Notes: a model not told the origin generated them from the letters alone. 47,456 nucleotides of DNA from Agathobacter sp. (GCA_017623935.1 JAGAOC010000075.1:1-47456); one strand, 5' to 3'; shown: positions 33,743 through 43,494, counted from the first letter of the stretch. Made by a program: numbers and translations.

Positions 33743-35813
33743 GTTTACTTGCCCTCTCTTCAATCTGTTTCTTTGCCACATCATCTGGTGCCTGCTCGTA
33801 ACGGGCAAATTCATAGGAGAAAGTTCCGCTTCCACTAGTCATGGAGCGAAGCTGGGTGTTATATCCAAATAATTCCAGGTAAGGAATATCCGCAACGATC
33901 TCCTGATTGCCGTTGCCAATCGGATTCATACCCATAACACGACCACGCCGCTTATTCAGATCTCCCATAATATCTCCGGTATATTCTTCCGGAACAACAA
34001 CTTTCATGGATGCGATCGGCTCTAATAGAACCGGATGTGCTTCCATAAAGCCTTTCTTAAACGCCTGAGTTGCAGCTACTTTAAATGCCATTTCTGAAGA
34101 ATCTACCGGATGATAAGATCCATCATATAACACGGCTTTTACCCCAATAACTGGATATGCTGCTAAAGGTCCTTTCTTAACGCCTTCTGCGATTCCTTTC
34201 TCAACTGCTGGGAAATAATTCTTCGGAACTGCACCACCTACTACACACTGTTCAAATACATATGGCTCATTCTGATCCTCTGATGGTTCAAAAGTCATCT
34301 TAACGTGACCATACTGTCCATGTCCACCAGACTGTTTCTTGTATTTGTACTCTACGTCTGCTTTCTTCCGTAAGGTCTCACGGAAAGCCACCTTTGGACG
34401 CATTAATTCAATGTCTACTTTGTATTTCTCTAAGAGGGTACTTGCTACTACTTCTAAGTGCTGATCTCCCATTCCATAGAGAACTGTCTGACCGTTCTCT
34501 GCATCATTTACATGCTGTAAAGTAAGGTCTTCCATTAAGAGCTTCTGTAATGCCTGAGAGATCTTATCCTCATCGCCCTTATTCTTAGCTTTATAACGCA
34601 TAGAAACGTATGGCTTGGAAATATTTGCACGGATATAAGCAACCGGACGGTTTCTGGTAGAAAGAGAATCTGTAGTGCAGCTCTTCTGTAATTTTGCTAA
34701 AGCACCAATATCTCCTGCATGAAGTTCGGAAACTTCTTCTACTTTGTTACCGCAGATCACATATAATCTGCCGATCTTCTCATCACAATCCTTATGATAA
34801 TTAAATAATACATCATCTGTCTTTAATACACCGGAATTTACTTTGATCAGAGAGTATTTTCCAATATAAGGGTCTACGATAGTCTTGAAAATATACGCAG
34901 ATTTTGCTTTTGCAAAATCATAATCTGCTTCAAATACTTCGTTCGTCTTGGTATCAATACCTGCACAGCTTCTCTTATCTGGGCTTGGGAAGTATTTCAC
35001 GATGTCAGCCATCAATGTGTACATTCCTCTTGCTAAGGTATTAGAACCCATCAGAACCGGAACGATAGTTCCATCTAAGACATTCACACGAAGTGCCTGA
35101 CGGATTTCATCTTCTGAGAAAGTATCTCCACCAAAATAACGATCCATAAATTCTTCGCTGGTCTCTGCTACTGCTTCTAATAAAGCTTCTCTACAGATTC
35201 CTAAGTTCTCCATAGAATAATCCGGAACATCAAATTTATCTACAGTTCCAGAAGCATTCCAGCGTTTTGCTTTCTGCTGAACTACATTCACATATCCAAC
35301 GAACTGTCCATCTTCACGGATTGGCAGATGGAATGGAGCGATCTTCTTACCATAAAGTCCCTGCAGATCTTCTACTACCTGACGGAAGCTGGCATTATCA
35401 ATATCCATATCTGTTACGAAGATCATTCTCGGAAGCTTCATCTTCTCGCAAAGTTCCCAAGCTTTCTTAGTACCGGTCTCGATTCCTGCCTTACCGGAAA
35501 CAACAATGATCGCAGCGTCTGCTACAGAAACTGCTTCTTCAACTTCTCCCACAAAATCAAAATATCCAGGAGTATCCAAAATGTTGATCTTCACATCTCC
35601 CCATTGAATTGGGATCAAGGAAGTATGTATAGAGAACTGTCTCTTCTGTTCTTCCTTATCATAATCACTAATTGTATTGCCCCCTGCAATATCTCCCATT
35701 CTCTTTGTCATACCTGCCAGGTAAGCCATAGCTTCCGCTAAAGAGGTCTTACCGCAGCCCCCATGTCCTAAGAGAACAACATTTCTGATCTTGTCGGTTG
35801 TGTAAACATTCAT
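33723..35813 (-). CDS. Elongation factor G-like GTPase (EF-G paralogue)
   Basis: 696 residues, the full EF-G domain set. The P-loop is GHGGCGKT (about 16-23), G3 is DTPG (80-83), domain II follows in FKTIVDPYIGKYSLIKVNSG, domain IV carries KKQSGGHGQYGHVKMTFEPS and domain V ends with MTSGSGTFSYEFARYEQAP. The fourth GTPase motif, normally NKMD, reads TDMD (134-137 in VTDMDIDNASF), so normal guanine recognition is likely changed. This and the lack of neighbouring ribosomal genes indicate a paralogue (FusA2 type) and not the main EF-G. Start at ATG 35813 has GGGAGG 8 nt upstream. Promoter at 35847-35875. Confidence 0.92.
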   Translation of the reverse strand: MNVYTTDKIRNVVLLGHGGCGKTSLAEAMAYLAGMTKRMGDIAGGNTISDYDKEEQKRQFSIHTSLIPIQWGDVKINILDTPGYFDFVGEVEEAVSVADAAIIVVSGKAGIETGTKKAWELCEKMKLPRMIFVTDMDIDNASFRQVVEDLQGLYGKKIAPFHLPIREDGQFVGYVNVVQQKAKRWNASGTVDKFDVPDYSMENLGICREALLEAVAETSEEFMDRYFGGDTFSEDEIRQALRVNVLDGTIVPVLMGSNTLARGMYTLMADIVKYFPSPDKRSCAGIDTKTNEVFEADYDFAKAKSAYIFKTIVDPYIGKYSLIKVNSGVLKTDDVLFNYHKDCDEKIGRLYVICGNKVEEVSELHAGDIGALAKLQKSCTTDSLSTRNRPVAYIRANISKPYVSMRYKAKNKGDEDKISQALQKLLMEDLTLQHVNDAENGQTVLYGMGDQHLEVVASTLLEKYKVDIELMRPKVAFRETLRKKADVEYKYKKQSGGHGQYGHVKMTFEPSEDQNEPYVFEQCVVGGAVPKNYFPAVEKGIAEGVKKGPLAAYPVIGVKAVLYDGSYHPVDSSEMAFKVAATQAFKKGFMEAHPVLLEPIASMKVVVPEEYTGDIMGDLNKRRGRVMGMNPIGNGNQEIVADIPYLELFGYNTQLRSMTSGSGTFSYEFARYEQAPDDVAKKQIEERASKLVDLEE

Positions 35814-35846
35814 ATGCAATTCCTCCCACGTACATTATATGGATAT

Positions 35847-35875
35847 ATTTTACTAATTTTTATAACGTTTTACAA
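35847..35875 (-). promoter_or_regulatory. Promoter of the EF-G-like gene
   Basis: Minus strand TTGTAA (35875-35870), 17-nt spacer, TAAAAT (35852-35847), 34 nt before the start codon. Confidence 0.7.
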
Positions 35876-35999
35876 CTATTTTATGCAAAATTCATATATT
35901 TTTCTTCAATTTCCAATCTATCCCCCTATATAACCTTAAAAGATTCGCAATTATTTTACTTCTTTCTAAAATTTTTTCACATGAAAGGGGTTTTTTGGA

Positions 36000-36006
36000 G
36001 TATAAT
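36000..36006 (+). promoter_or_regulatory. Likely -10 box for tyrA
   Basis: GTATAAT around 36000-36006 within GGAGTATAATACAG. No good -35 box lies 16-18 nt upstream, so a regulator or another sigma factor may be used. The leader to tyrA is about 85 nt and carries the direct repeats described separately. Confidence 0.4.
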
Positions 36007-36036
36007 ACAGCTATGTGTTCGATCATTTACAGAATA

Positions 36037-36080
36037 AATGACATTTGAAAAAATGAATGGCATTTGCAAAATAATGGCAT
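36037..36080 (+). repeat. Triple direct repeat in the tyrA leader
   Basis: AATGACATTTG (36037-36047), AATGGCATTTG (36056-36066) and AATGGCAT (36073-36080), spaced 19 and 17 bp, lie between the likely promoter and the tyrA ribosome binding site (GGAGGA). They could be regulator sites or chance A/T-rich repeats. Confidence 0.5.
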
Positions 36081-36095
36081 CCACGGAGGACTATC

Positions 36096-37190
36096 ATGAA
36101 ATTTAATAACATTGGATTTATCGGGTTGGGACTGATCGGCGGATCTATCGCCAAGAAAATGAAAGAAAACCAGCCAGACGTACATATTATTGCTACAGCA
36201 GGACATCAGGAAACCATTACAGAAGCTCATAATATGGGGCTGATCGCAAACGACACTCTTCTTCCTTTGGAAGCTTTTTCGGAATGTGACGTGATCTTTT
36301 TATGTGCTCCGGTTTCCAGAAATGTAGATTACTTAAGAGAATTGAAGAATATTATCAAACCAGACTGCTACATTACCGATGTAGGAAGCACAAAAGGGGA
36401 TATCCATGAGGAAGTAATTGCCTTAGGTCTGGAAAAGAACTTTATTGGTGGACATCCTATGACAGGATCTGAGAAGACAGGAATTACCAGTGCCAGCTCT
36501 TCTCTTTTGGAAAATGCGTACTATATCATTACTCCAACAGCCCAAACTCCAACAGAAGATGTGGAACAATTCCATGATTTTGTAAAATCCCTGGGATCTA
36601 TTCCACTGGTCTTAGACTGCGGCGTCCACGACTATTCTACCGGAGCCATCAGCCATCTTCCTCATATGATCGCTTTTTCTCTGGTGAATCTGGTAAAAGA
36701 CATTGACGATGAAAAAGAGACCATGAAGACCATTGCTGCAGGCGGTTTTCGGGACATTACACGAATTGCCTCCTCTTCGCCTGTTATGTGGCAGAATATC
36801 TGTTTTTCCAATAAGGAACAGTTATTAAGACTCATGGATCTGTATATAGAACAGCTTTCTTCTTTGAAACATTCTATTATGGATTCCGACCAGCAAGCTC
36901 TTTTAGATTATTTTGCTTCTGCCAGAGACTACCGAGATTCCTTCTTCATCCCACCTAAGAAGCACCGTACTGTCTTTGAATTATACTTAGATCTGGATGA
37001 CAAAGCCGGTGAGATCGCTATTATTGCTACTATCTTTGCAAAAGACAATATCAGTATCAAAAATATTGGAATCATTAACAACCGAGAATTTGAAGAAGGA
37101 GTTCTTCGTGTAGAATTCTATGATCTGGATTCTATGAATCTTGCAAGAGAAGTGTTACAGGCGAAAAATTATACGATTTACGAGCGATAA
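36096..37190 (+). CDS. tyrA: Prephenate dehydrogenase with ACT domain
   Basis: 364 residues. The N-terminal Rossmann fold has GFIGLGLIGGSIAKKMKE (NAD/NADP site, about 7-24), the DVGSTKGDIHEEV and GGHPMTGSEKTGI segments carry the catalytic histidine and substrate residues, and the C-terminal domain (ELYLDLDDKAGEIAIIATIF, about 293-364) is an ACT domain for feedback by tyrosine. It makes 4-hydroxyphenylpyruvate from prephenate. It stands alone, rightward, between convergent and divergent neighbours, ends at a two-way terminator, and has GGAGGA about 5 nt before ATG. With pheA and aroA it completes much of the terminal aromatic pathway present in this window. Confidence 0.96.
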   Translation: MKFNNIGFIGLGLIGGSIAKKMKENQPDVHIIATAGHQETITEAHNMGLIANDTLLPLEAFSECDVIFLCAPVSRNVDYLRELKNIIKPDCYITDVGSTKGDIHEEVIALGLEKNFIGGHPMTGSEKTGITSASSSLLENAYYIITPTAQTPTEDVEQFHDFVKSLGSIPLVLDCGVHDYSTGAISHLPHMIAFSLVNLVKDIDDEKETMKTIAAGGFRDITRIASSSPVMWQNICFSNKEQLLRLMDLYIEQLSSLKHSIMDSDQQALLDYFASARDYRDSFFIPPKKHRTVFELYLDLDDKAGEIAIIATIFAKDNISIKNIGIINNREFEEGVLRVEFYDLDSMNLAREVLQAKNYTIYER

Positions 37191-37231
37191 AAAAATGCTA
37201 CGCGCAAATATTTTGTGCGTAGCATTTTTAA
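37189..37231. terminator. Bidirectional terminator between tyrA and amidase gene
   Basis: AAAAATGCTACGCGCAA and TTGTGCGTAGCATTTTT form a long stem with one non-canonical pair and A/T runs on the flanks; both convergent genes end here. Confidence 0.9.
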
Positions 37232-37235
37232 TATG

Positions 37236-38582
37236 TTATTTCAACAGATACTTATCAATTCCATCTGCAATACCATCTACGATCTTATACTGGTATGACT
37301 CACTTGCCATGAGCTTATCTTCTGTAGGATTTGTCATATATCCCATTTCTACGATAGTAACCGGAACCTGACACCAGTTGATTCCACTCATGGTATCTGT
37401 CTCCCATACCCGCTCTTTCTTACAGCCGGTGGATGCCACTAAAGAATCCAGAATATAGGTAGATAAAGCTTTTGACTCTGCATATAACTCACCATTGTAT
37501 GGATTATTCTTAGTCTGGCAGATAGTCATAGCTCCATTTGCTGAGGAACTGGCTGATCCATTGGCATGAATACGGATAAAGGCATCTGCTGAGGCTTCAT
37601 TAGCGATGGCAGCTCTCTCGCTATTACTGATATTCACGTCGTTGGTCTCACGGATCATGACAACTTCATAGCCTCTGCTCTCTAATTCATCCCGCAGTTT
37701 CAATGCCACCTGTAAATTTAACTCATATTCTGCCAATCCTGTAACACATCCGGAAGTTCCGCTGGATACTTTTGCTTTCATTGTGGTTGAACCAGGACCT
37801 ACAGGTTCTTTTGCACTGTTGCCCTTTTTCTGATGACCTGCATCAATGGCTACCACATAACCATTTCCAGCCTGGCTGATCATCTTACCATTTTCTACAT
37901 TCCAGAGCAGATTATTATATTCTACTTTTCCTGTATAAGAAAAATCCACTTTTCCACCGGAAACATACCACCAAGTGCCATTATATTTACATAATGTTGT
38001 GGCTGAGAAATTCACTTTTCCATTCTGTACATACCACCAGGAACCGTTGTACTTGCATAATCCTGTCGCATTAAAATTCACTTTTCCACCGGTTACATAC
38101 CACCAGGCATTATTATATTTGCAAAGGGTCTGTGCATTAAAATTCACCTTGCCCCCAGAAACATACCACCAATATCCATTATATTTACATAAAGTTGTGG
38201 CAGAAAAATTAACCTTACCATTCTGTACATACCACCAGGAACCGTTGTACTTGCACAAACCTGTTGCTGCAAAGTTTACTTTACCGCCGGACACATACCA
38301 CCAGCTTCCATTATGCTTGCACAGACCAGTGTATGTAAAATCCAGTTTTCCATCTTCAAAATACCACCAGGCATCGCTATATTTTGCTAATCCGGAATAA
38401 GATGTTACTTTATCGTTTTCATAATAATACCAGTTTCCATCTGTGGATTTTGCCACACCGTTTTTGCCCTCTGCCCTGGCACTGCATCTAGGCAGAACGA
38501 TCAATCCTGCCGCTAAAAATAAAAGTATCAAACAATATACAATTTTCTTTTTTCCTGTAAAAATCTGACCAATTTTTTCCAT
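37236..38582 (-). CDS. Secreted N-acetylmuramoyl-L-alanine amidase with nine 22-residue repeats
   Basis: 448 residues. A signal peptide or anchor ([20 protein letters not shown], cleavage likely near SARA-EG) is followed by exactly nine 22-residue repeats at 42-239 (consensus like [20 protein letters not shown]) that resemble choline-binding/glucan-binding wall repeats. The catalytic Amidase_3 domain (240-448) has the zinc residues in [18 protein letters not shown] and AFIRIHANG and the catalytic Glu in [10 protein letters not shown]. It hydrolyses the stem peptide from peptidoglycan. Repeats 4 and 7 are identical in protein sequence, and the DNA repeats are nearly so. It is monocistronic; no clear sigma-A promoter was identified upstream. 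Sporulation or growth-phase use is unknown. Confidence 0.95.
   Translation of the reverse strand: MEKIGQIFTGKKKIVYCLILLFLAAGLIVLPRCSARAEGKNGVAKSTDGNWYYYENDKVTSYSGLAKYSDAWWYFEDGKLDFTYTGLCKHNGSWWYVSGGKVNFAATGLCKYNGSWWYVQNGKVNFSATTLCKYNGYWWYVSGGKVNFNAQTLCKYNNAWWYVTGGKVNFNATGLCKYNGSWWYVQNGKVNFSATTLCKYNGTWWYVSGGKVDFSYTGKVEYNNLLWNVENGKMISQAGNGYVVAIDAGHQKKGNSAKEPVGPGSTTMKAKVSSGTSGCVTGLAEYELNLQVALKLRDELESRGYEVVMIRETNDVNISNSERAAIANEASADAFIRIHANGSASSSANGAMTICQTKNNPYNGELYAESKALSTYILDSLVASTGCKKERVWETDTMSGINWCQVPVTIVEMGYMTNPTEDKLMASESYQYKIVDGIADGIDKYLLK
37866..38459 (-). repeat. Tandem 66-bp repeats encoding the amidase wall-binding domain
   Basis: Nine in-frame units of 66 bp (594 bp). Units 4 and 7 code for the same 22 residues, so a block of three units (198 bp) appears duplicated. 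Such repeats often change number by slippage or unequal recombination. Confidence 0.9.
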
Positions 38583-38622
38583 AGCTATTTTCCTCTTATA
38601 AGATCTATAAAGATCCTATCCT

Positions 38623-39957
38623 CTAATACACATTCTCTTCTAACACTTCAAAATAGTTCTCAAAAGTCTTCCGACAGCAGCCTGGATCTAAGATCTCCAC
38701 CCCGTCTGTTACCAGTCCCGGCAGAGAAAATGCCATCGCTACCCGGTGATCCTCAAAGGTCTTGATCTGACAGCCTGTGGTTGCCCCCGGCCAAATCCTG
38801 ATATTTCCATCCCGTTCTGTGGCAGAGATTCCAAGACTTTCTAAATTAGTTAAGATTGCCTGAATCCTGTCACATTCCTGATAACGAATATGTCCTACAT
38901 GACGGATCTCTACTGTAGAGCTGGCAAAAGGTGCAATCGCCGCCAAAGTAAGAGTCTGATCCGAAAAGCTGGACAGATCAAAAGTTCCTCCCTTAAATTC
39001 ATCCTTCGGCGGATAAACTTTTATGCCATCCTGCTCTTCTTCTAAGGAACATCCCATCTGAACCAGCACGTCTAAGAACTGAATGTCTCCCTGAAGAGAA
39101 TCCTTATGTACACCATAAACCTGAGCAGGAACCTTTAAGATCGGACTCATACCATAGAAATAACAAGCTGCTGAAAGATCCGGTTCAATGGCATAATCAA
39201 GAGCATTGTATGCACTTTCTGCCGGAATACAAAAGCCATCTTCGATCCTTGTTACATTCACTCCAAACTGTTCCATCATTTTCACAGTCATTTCCACATA
39301 TGCCATTCCATGACTACCGGTAACATGCACTTTGAAATCTTTCTGGAATAAAAGTCCTGCGATCAGTAGCGCACTCAAAAACTGACTACTCTTATCCACA
39401 TCTACTGTAACTTCATCTGGGAAATCTTTTAGTCCAGAAGCCACTTCATTGCCAGAAGCCACTTCATTGCCGGAAGCGATCTCATTCTCAATGATAAACG
39501 GAAAATGAAATTCTTCCTCCAGATAAGTGATCTTTGCTCCTAACTGCTCCAACGCCACCAGAAGCTCCTTCATGGGACGTTTCTTCATCTGTTCGGAGGA
39601 ATCAATGGTATATCTACCTCCCGCCAATCCCAGATAAGCCGTCAAAAATCTGGCAGCAGTTCCTGCACTTCCCACATTGATCTTAGCCTCCTTTTTCGGG
39701 ATAGCACCTCCAAGTCCTGTAATGGAAACAACTTTTGTCTCCTCGTTGGAATCTACATCAAATCCCAGATCCATCAGTGCCTGAATAAAATGTCTGGAAT
39801 CATCACTATATAAAACGCCAGACAGCGTACTTTTTCCCTTTGCTAATGCCGCAATCAAAAGCGCCCGGTTCGTAATACTTTTTGAACCGGGTACCTGTGC
39901 TTTTATCTCATGCGGGCAAGTAACTTTTTTTACGTGATACACGTCTTGAAGTTTCAT
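38623..39957 (-). CDS. aroA: 3-phosphoshikimate 1-carboxyvinyltransferase (EPSP synthase)
   Basis: 444 residues from ATG 39957, which has AGGAGG 5 nt before it; an ATG at 39978 overlapping queA is less well placed. Hallmarks: VPGSKSITNRALLIAALAKG (substrate lysine and arginine), NVGSAGTAARFLTAYLGL and RPMKELLVAL in the first domain, KSSQFLSALLIAG, and RIQECDR-type IRYQECDRI plus EDHRVAMAFS in the second. It joins phosphoenolpyruvate and shikimate 3-phosphate. An insertion ENEIASGNEVASGNEVASGL (between the two halves of the first domain) is a tandem hexapeptide repeat not normal for the family; the rest is standard. It lies 17 nt after queA, in the same transcription unit. Confidence 0.96.
   Translation of the reverse strand: MKLQDVYHVKKVTCPHEIKAQVPGSKSITNRALLIAALAKGKSTLSGVLYSDDSRHFIQALMDLGFDVDSNEETKVVSITGLGGAIPKKEAKINVGSAGTAARFLTAYLGLAGGRYTIDSSEQMKKRPMKELLVALEQLGAKITYLEEEFHFPFIIENEIASGNEVASGNEVASGLKDFPDEVTVDVDKSSQFLSALLIAGLLFQKDFKVHVTGSHGMAYVEMTVKMMEQFGVNVTRIEDGFCIPAESAYNALDYAIEPDLSAACYFYGMSPILKVPAQVYGVHKDSLQGDIQFLDVLVQMGCSLEEEQDGIKVYPPKDEFKGGTFDLSSFSDQTLTLAAIAPFASSTVEIRHVGHIRYQECDRIQAILTNLESLGISATERDGNIRIWPGATTGCQIKTFEDHRVAMAFSLPGLVTDGVEILDPGCCRKTFENYFEVLEENVY
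39434..39487 (-). repeat. 18-bp tandem repeat (three units) inside aroA
   Basis: Two perfect copies (39434-39451 and 39452-39469) and a third diverged copy (39470-39487) encode Asn-Glu-Val/Ile-Ala-Ser-Gly units. The period is a multiple of three, so copy number change keeps the frame. Confidence 0.9.
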
Positions 39958-39974
39958 TCCTGCCTCCTTTGTCA

Positions 39975-41018
39975 TCACTCGTGTTGTTTCAATAACATGG
40001 CATCGCCAAAACTGAAAAAACGATATCTTTCTTTTACTGCAGTCTCATAAGCAGATAAGACATTCTCTCTTCCTGCCAGTGCAGAAACCAACATGACCAA
40101 TGTAGATTCCGGTAAATGGAAATTGGTGATCAGTTCATCAATCACTTTAAATTGATATCCTGGATAAATAAAAATATCTGTCCATCCACTGGTCTCTTTC
40201 AAAAATCCATTCTCATCTGCCGCGGATTCCAAGGTTCTGGTACTGGTAGTTCCCACAGAAATAACCTTGTGTCCAGCCGCCTTGGTCTGATTGATCAGAT
40301 CTGCCGCTTCCTGAGATATCATATAAAATTCAGAATGCATATGATGTTCTAATACATTATCAACTTTTACAGGGCGGAAAGTACCAAGACCTACATGAAG
40401 GGTTACTTCTGCGATATTTACTCCTTTTTCCTTTACTTTCGCAAGGAGTTCCTGAGTAAAATGAAGTCCAGCAGTAGGCGCTGCCGCAGAGCCATCATGC
40501 TTTGCATAAACAGTCTGATAACGGTTCTTATCCTGTAACTGATGAGTAATATATGGTGGAAGTGGCATTTGTCCCAACTGATCTAAGATTTCCTCAAAAA
40601 TGCCCTCATAATGGAACTGGATCAGACGATTTCCATCATCTACCACATCAAGGATCTCTCCTGTTAAAAGCCCTTCCCCGAAAATGATCTTCGTTCCCGG
40701 TTTCGCTTTCTTTCCTGGTTTGACCAGAGTCTCCCAGACATCATTTTCCCTGCGTTTTAATAAAAGAAGTTCGATCTTTGCCATCGTTCCTTCTTTTACA
40801 CCGAATAGCCGGGCAGGGATTACTTTTGTATTATTCAGTACCAGACAGTCTCCCGGATTTAAGTACTCTAAAATATCTTTAAAGACTTTATGCTCTACCT
40901 CTCCGGTCTTCTGATCTAAGACCATCAGTCTGGAACTGGAACGATCCTCCAGAGGATCCTGTGCGATCAGTTCCTCTGGAAGGTCATAATAAAAATCGGA
41001 TGTTGACAATTGTTCCAT
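39975..41018 (-). CDS. queA: S-adenosylmethionine:tRNA ribosyltransferase-isomerase
   Basis: 347 residues, usual QueA length. It adds and rearranges the ribosyl part of S-adenosylmethionine on preQ1-modified tRNA to give epoxyqueuosine. The sequence shows [55 protein letters not shown] with [24 protein letters not shown] and [20 protein letters not shown], all family signatures. No other queuosine genes are in the window. The transcript continues into aroA; pheT lies 12 nt upstream, so pheS-pheT-queA-aroA may be one unit from the T-box promoter. Confidence 0.97.
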   Translation of the reverse strand: MEQLSTSDFYYDLPEELIAQDPLEDRSSSRLMVLDQKTGEVEHKVFKDILEYLNPGDCLVLNNTKVIPARLFGVKEGTMAKIELLLLKRRENDVWETLVKPGKKAKPGTKIIFGEGLLTGEILDVVDDGNRLIQFHYEGIFEEILDQLGQMPLPPYITHQLQDKNRYQTVYAKHDGSAAAPTAGLHFTQELLAKVKEKGVNIAEVTLHVGLGTFRPVKVDNVLEHHMHSEFYMISQEAADLINQTKAAGHKVISVGTTSTRTLESAADENGFLKETSGWTDIFIYPGYQFKVIDELITNFHLPESTLVMLVSALAGRENVLSAYETAVKERYRFFSFGDAMLLKQHE

Positions 41019-41030
41019 AATTTCTCCAAA

Positions 41031-43451
41031 TTAGCTTCTTAACTCTGCTGCAAATTTCTTATTTAACTGTTTCAAGATCTTCTTAACAAAGCCATCTACT
41101 GATTCTGTGGTAAATGCTTCATCCTTAGGAGTAAAGAGAACTGTAAATGCCATACTCTTCTGGTTTTCTGCGATCTGAGCGCCTTCGTAAATATCAAATA
41201 ATTTAATATTTGTAATGTATTTACAAGCTTCTTTCATAGTGCTCTCGATCTCGCCACAGGTTACATTTTTATCAACTACGATAGCTAAATCTCTCTGCTC
41301 TTCTGCAAATTTTGGAAGTGGAGTAAACATGGCTTTCTTTCCATACCACTGTGATAAGATCTCTAAATCCATTTCCATGATATACATTGGTGTACGAAGA
41401 TCACATTCGTCAGCCACATCATATGCTAATTTACCTAAGTAATCAATCTCTTCTCCATTACAGCTAATGCTTGCAGTCTGGAATGGATGTAAGAAAGTCT
41501 TAGTTGTATTTGCATAAGTAAATTCTACGTGTAAAGTCTCTGCTACTTTTTCTGCGATTCCTTTTAAAGTAAAGAAGGATTCTTTTTCTCCAAATACAGC
41601 TACGCAGAGAGTCTGACGCTCATCTGGATATTCAGTCAATGGAAGTTCCTTTGGAATGAATTTCTTAGCAACTTCAAATAATCTTCCTTCCAGATTGCCT
41701 TTCTTCTGATTACGCATAACAGCGTTGATCATAGAAGCTGCCAGAGTTGTTCTCATCAGAGATAATTCTTCGCTGATCGGATTCATGATACGGATCGCAT
41801 GACGCTCTGGTGCATCTTCTGGTAACTTTAATAAATCCAGATCTGATGGTGAGAAGAAAGAATAATGGATACACTCATGAGCACCTGTTGCACAAAGAGC
41901 TTTCTTTAAGCGCATTTCTGTCTTCTGTACAGTGTTCTCTCCACCAACAGTTACCTGAGCAGTTGGCATGAAAGTAGGTGTAATATGATCATAACCATAC
42001 ATACGGATCACTTCTTCTGCCACATCCTGATAACCTTCCATATCTTCACGATATGCAGGGATCTGAATCGTAAGAGTATCCCCATCGATCTTTGGCTCAA
42101 AGCAAAGATTTGTCATGATACGGACAATATCTTCATTTGGAACAGTGATACCAAGGACCGCATTTACTCTATTGATGCTTACTGTTAATTCTCTTGGCTC
42201 TACGCTGTTTCCTGTATTTACATCTACGTGTAATTTAGAAACTTTACCACATTCTAATTCTTCAATAAGATGAAGAGCTCTCTTCATTGCCATTACAGTT
42301 GCATACTCGTCTACACCTTTTGCATAGCGGGCACTGGAATCAGAAGATTTACCAACGGCTCTGGATGTACGACGGATATTATCACGGGCAAATTTTGCAG
42401 ATTCAAATAAGACATTCTGAGTTGTCTCTCTGATCTCAGAATTTAATCCACCCATAACACCTGCTAAAGCAACTGGTTTTACACCATCACAGATCAGCAT
42501 ATTCTCTGTAGTAAGGGTCAGTTCATCCTCATCTAATGTGGTGATCTTCTCTCCCTCTGTAGCACGACGTACATTGATGGCATCCCCTTCTAAGGTGGTG
42601 TAATCAAAAGCATGCATTGGCTGTCCTAATTCCTTTAAGATATAGTTTGTAATATCAACAATATTAGAAATTGGATTGATTCCCACAAGTTCCAAACGGC
42701 GTTTCATCCAAAGTGGAGATTCTGCGATTGTTACATCATGTACGAAATGAGCACTGTATCTATGGCAGAGTTCTGGACAATCTACAGTCACTTTAAATCC
42801 ATCAATGGTCACATCATCTTCTGTATAATCTAAAGCTGGTGCTTTGAATTCTTTTTCTAATACTGCAGCGATCTCTCTTGCAATACCTACGATACTCTGA
42901 CAGTCTGGACGGTTTGCAGTGATGGCAATATCAAAGATCCAATCATCTAAACCTAAGATTGGTTTTACATCTGCACCTACAGGAGCGTCTTCTGGTAACA
43001 CAAGAAGTCCGTTATAGCCTGCACCTGGATACATATTTTCACTTACACCCAGTTCTACTCCGGAACAAAGCATACCAAAGGATTCTACTCCACGGAGTTT
43101 TCCTTTTCCAATGGTCATAACACCTTCTACTGTCTTATGATCTTTTGCAGTTGCATAAACCGTTGCGCCAACTAAAGCTGTTGGGAATTTTCCGCCTGCT
43201 ACTACATTGTCAGCTCCACAGCAGATCTGGAAAGTTCCATGCTCGCCACAATCTACCTGACATACATGTAAATGAGTATCTGGAATTGGCTCGCAAGTGA
43301 GAACGTGTCCAACTACTACTTTGCTTATATCTTTTCCAACTTCATATAATTCTTCTACTTCGAATCCACAAGAAAATAATTTATCTTCTAATTCCTGTGG
43401 TGTAATATCGATATCTACATAATCTTTTAACCAACTTAATGGTGCTAACAT
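41031..43451 (-). CDS. pheT: Phenylalanine-tRNA ligase beta subunit
   Basis: 806 residues, normal for the bacterial beta subunit. Order: N-terminal and tRNA-binding (OB) domain (KVVVGHVLTCEPIPDTHLHV and CCGADNVVAGGKFPTALVGA, about 40-150), B3/B4 editing domain (RHRYSAHFVHD-type CHRYSAHFVHDVTIAESPLW), B5 (NRVNAVLGITVPNEDIVRIM), the inactive synthetase-like core (HYSFFSPSDLDLL, NPISEELSLMRTTLAASMIN) and the C-terminal ferredoxin-like anticodon-binding domain (PKFAEEQRDLAIVVDKNVT). It pairs with PheS to charge tRNA-Phe and removes mischarged Tyr. It is 43 nt after pheS. Confidence 0.98.
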   Translation of the reverse strand: MLAPLSWLKDYVDIDITPQELEDKLFSCGFEVEELYEVGKDISKVVVGHVLTCEPIPDTHLHVCQVDCGEHGTFQICCGADNVVAGGKFPTALVGATVYATAKDHKTVEGVMTIGKGKLRGVESFGMLCSGVELGVSENMYPGAGYNGLLVLPEDAPVGADVKPILGLDDWIFDIAITANRPDCQSIVGIAREIAAVLEKEFKAPALDYTEDDVTIDGFKVTVDCPELCHRYSAHFVHDVTIAESPLWMKRRLELVGINPISNIVDITNYILKELGQPMHAFDYTTLEGDAINVRRATEGEKITTLDEDELTLTTENMLICDGVKPVALAGVMGGLNSEIRETTQNVLFESAKFARDNIRRTSRAVGKSSDSSARYAKGVDEYATVMAMKRALHLIEELECGKVSKLHVDVNTGNSVEPRELTVSINRVNAVLGITVPNEDIVRIMTNLCFEPKIDGDTLTIQIPAYREDMEGYQDVAEEVIRMYGYDHITPTFMPTAQVTVGGENTVQKTEMRLKKALCATGAHECIHYSFFSPSDLDLLKLPEDAPERHAIRIMNPISEELSLMRTTLAASMINAVMRNQKKGNLEGRLFEVAKKFIPKELPLTEYPDERQTLCVAVFGEKESFFTLKGIAEKVAETLHVEFTYANTTKTFLHPFQTASISCNGEEIDYLGKLAYDVADECDLRTPMYIMEMDLEILSQWYGKKAMFTPLPKFAEEQRDLAIVVDKNVTCGEIESTMKEACKYITNIKLFDIYEGAQIAENQKSMAFTVLFTPKDEAFTTESVDGFVKKILKQLNKKFAAELRS

Positions 43452-43494
43452 ATCTTTTTACCAAGCCTTTCTCTCTTTATCTGCACTTATCTGT

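Noticed and set aside
37866..38459. Possible CRISPR array because of regular 66-bp periodicity
   Set aside because: The repeats are contiguous in-frame coding units without spacers, inside an amidase gene.
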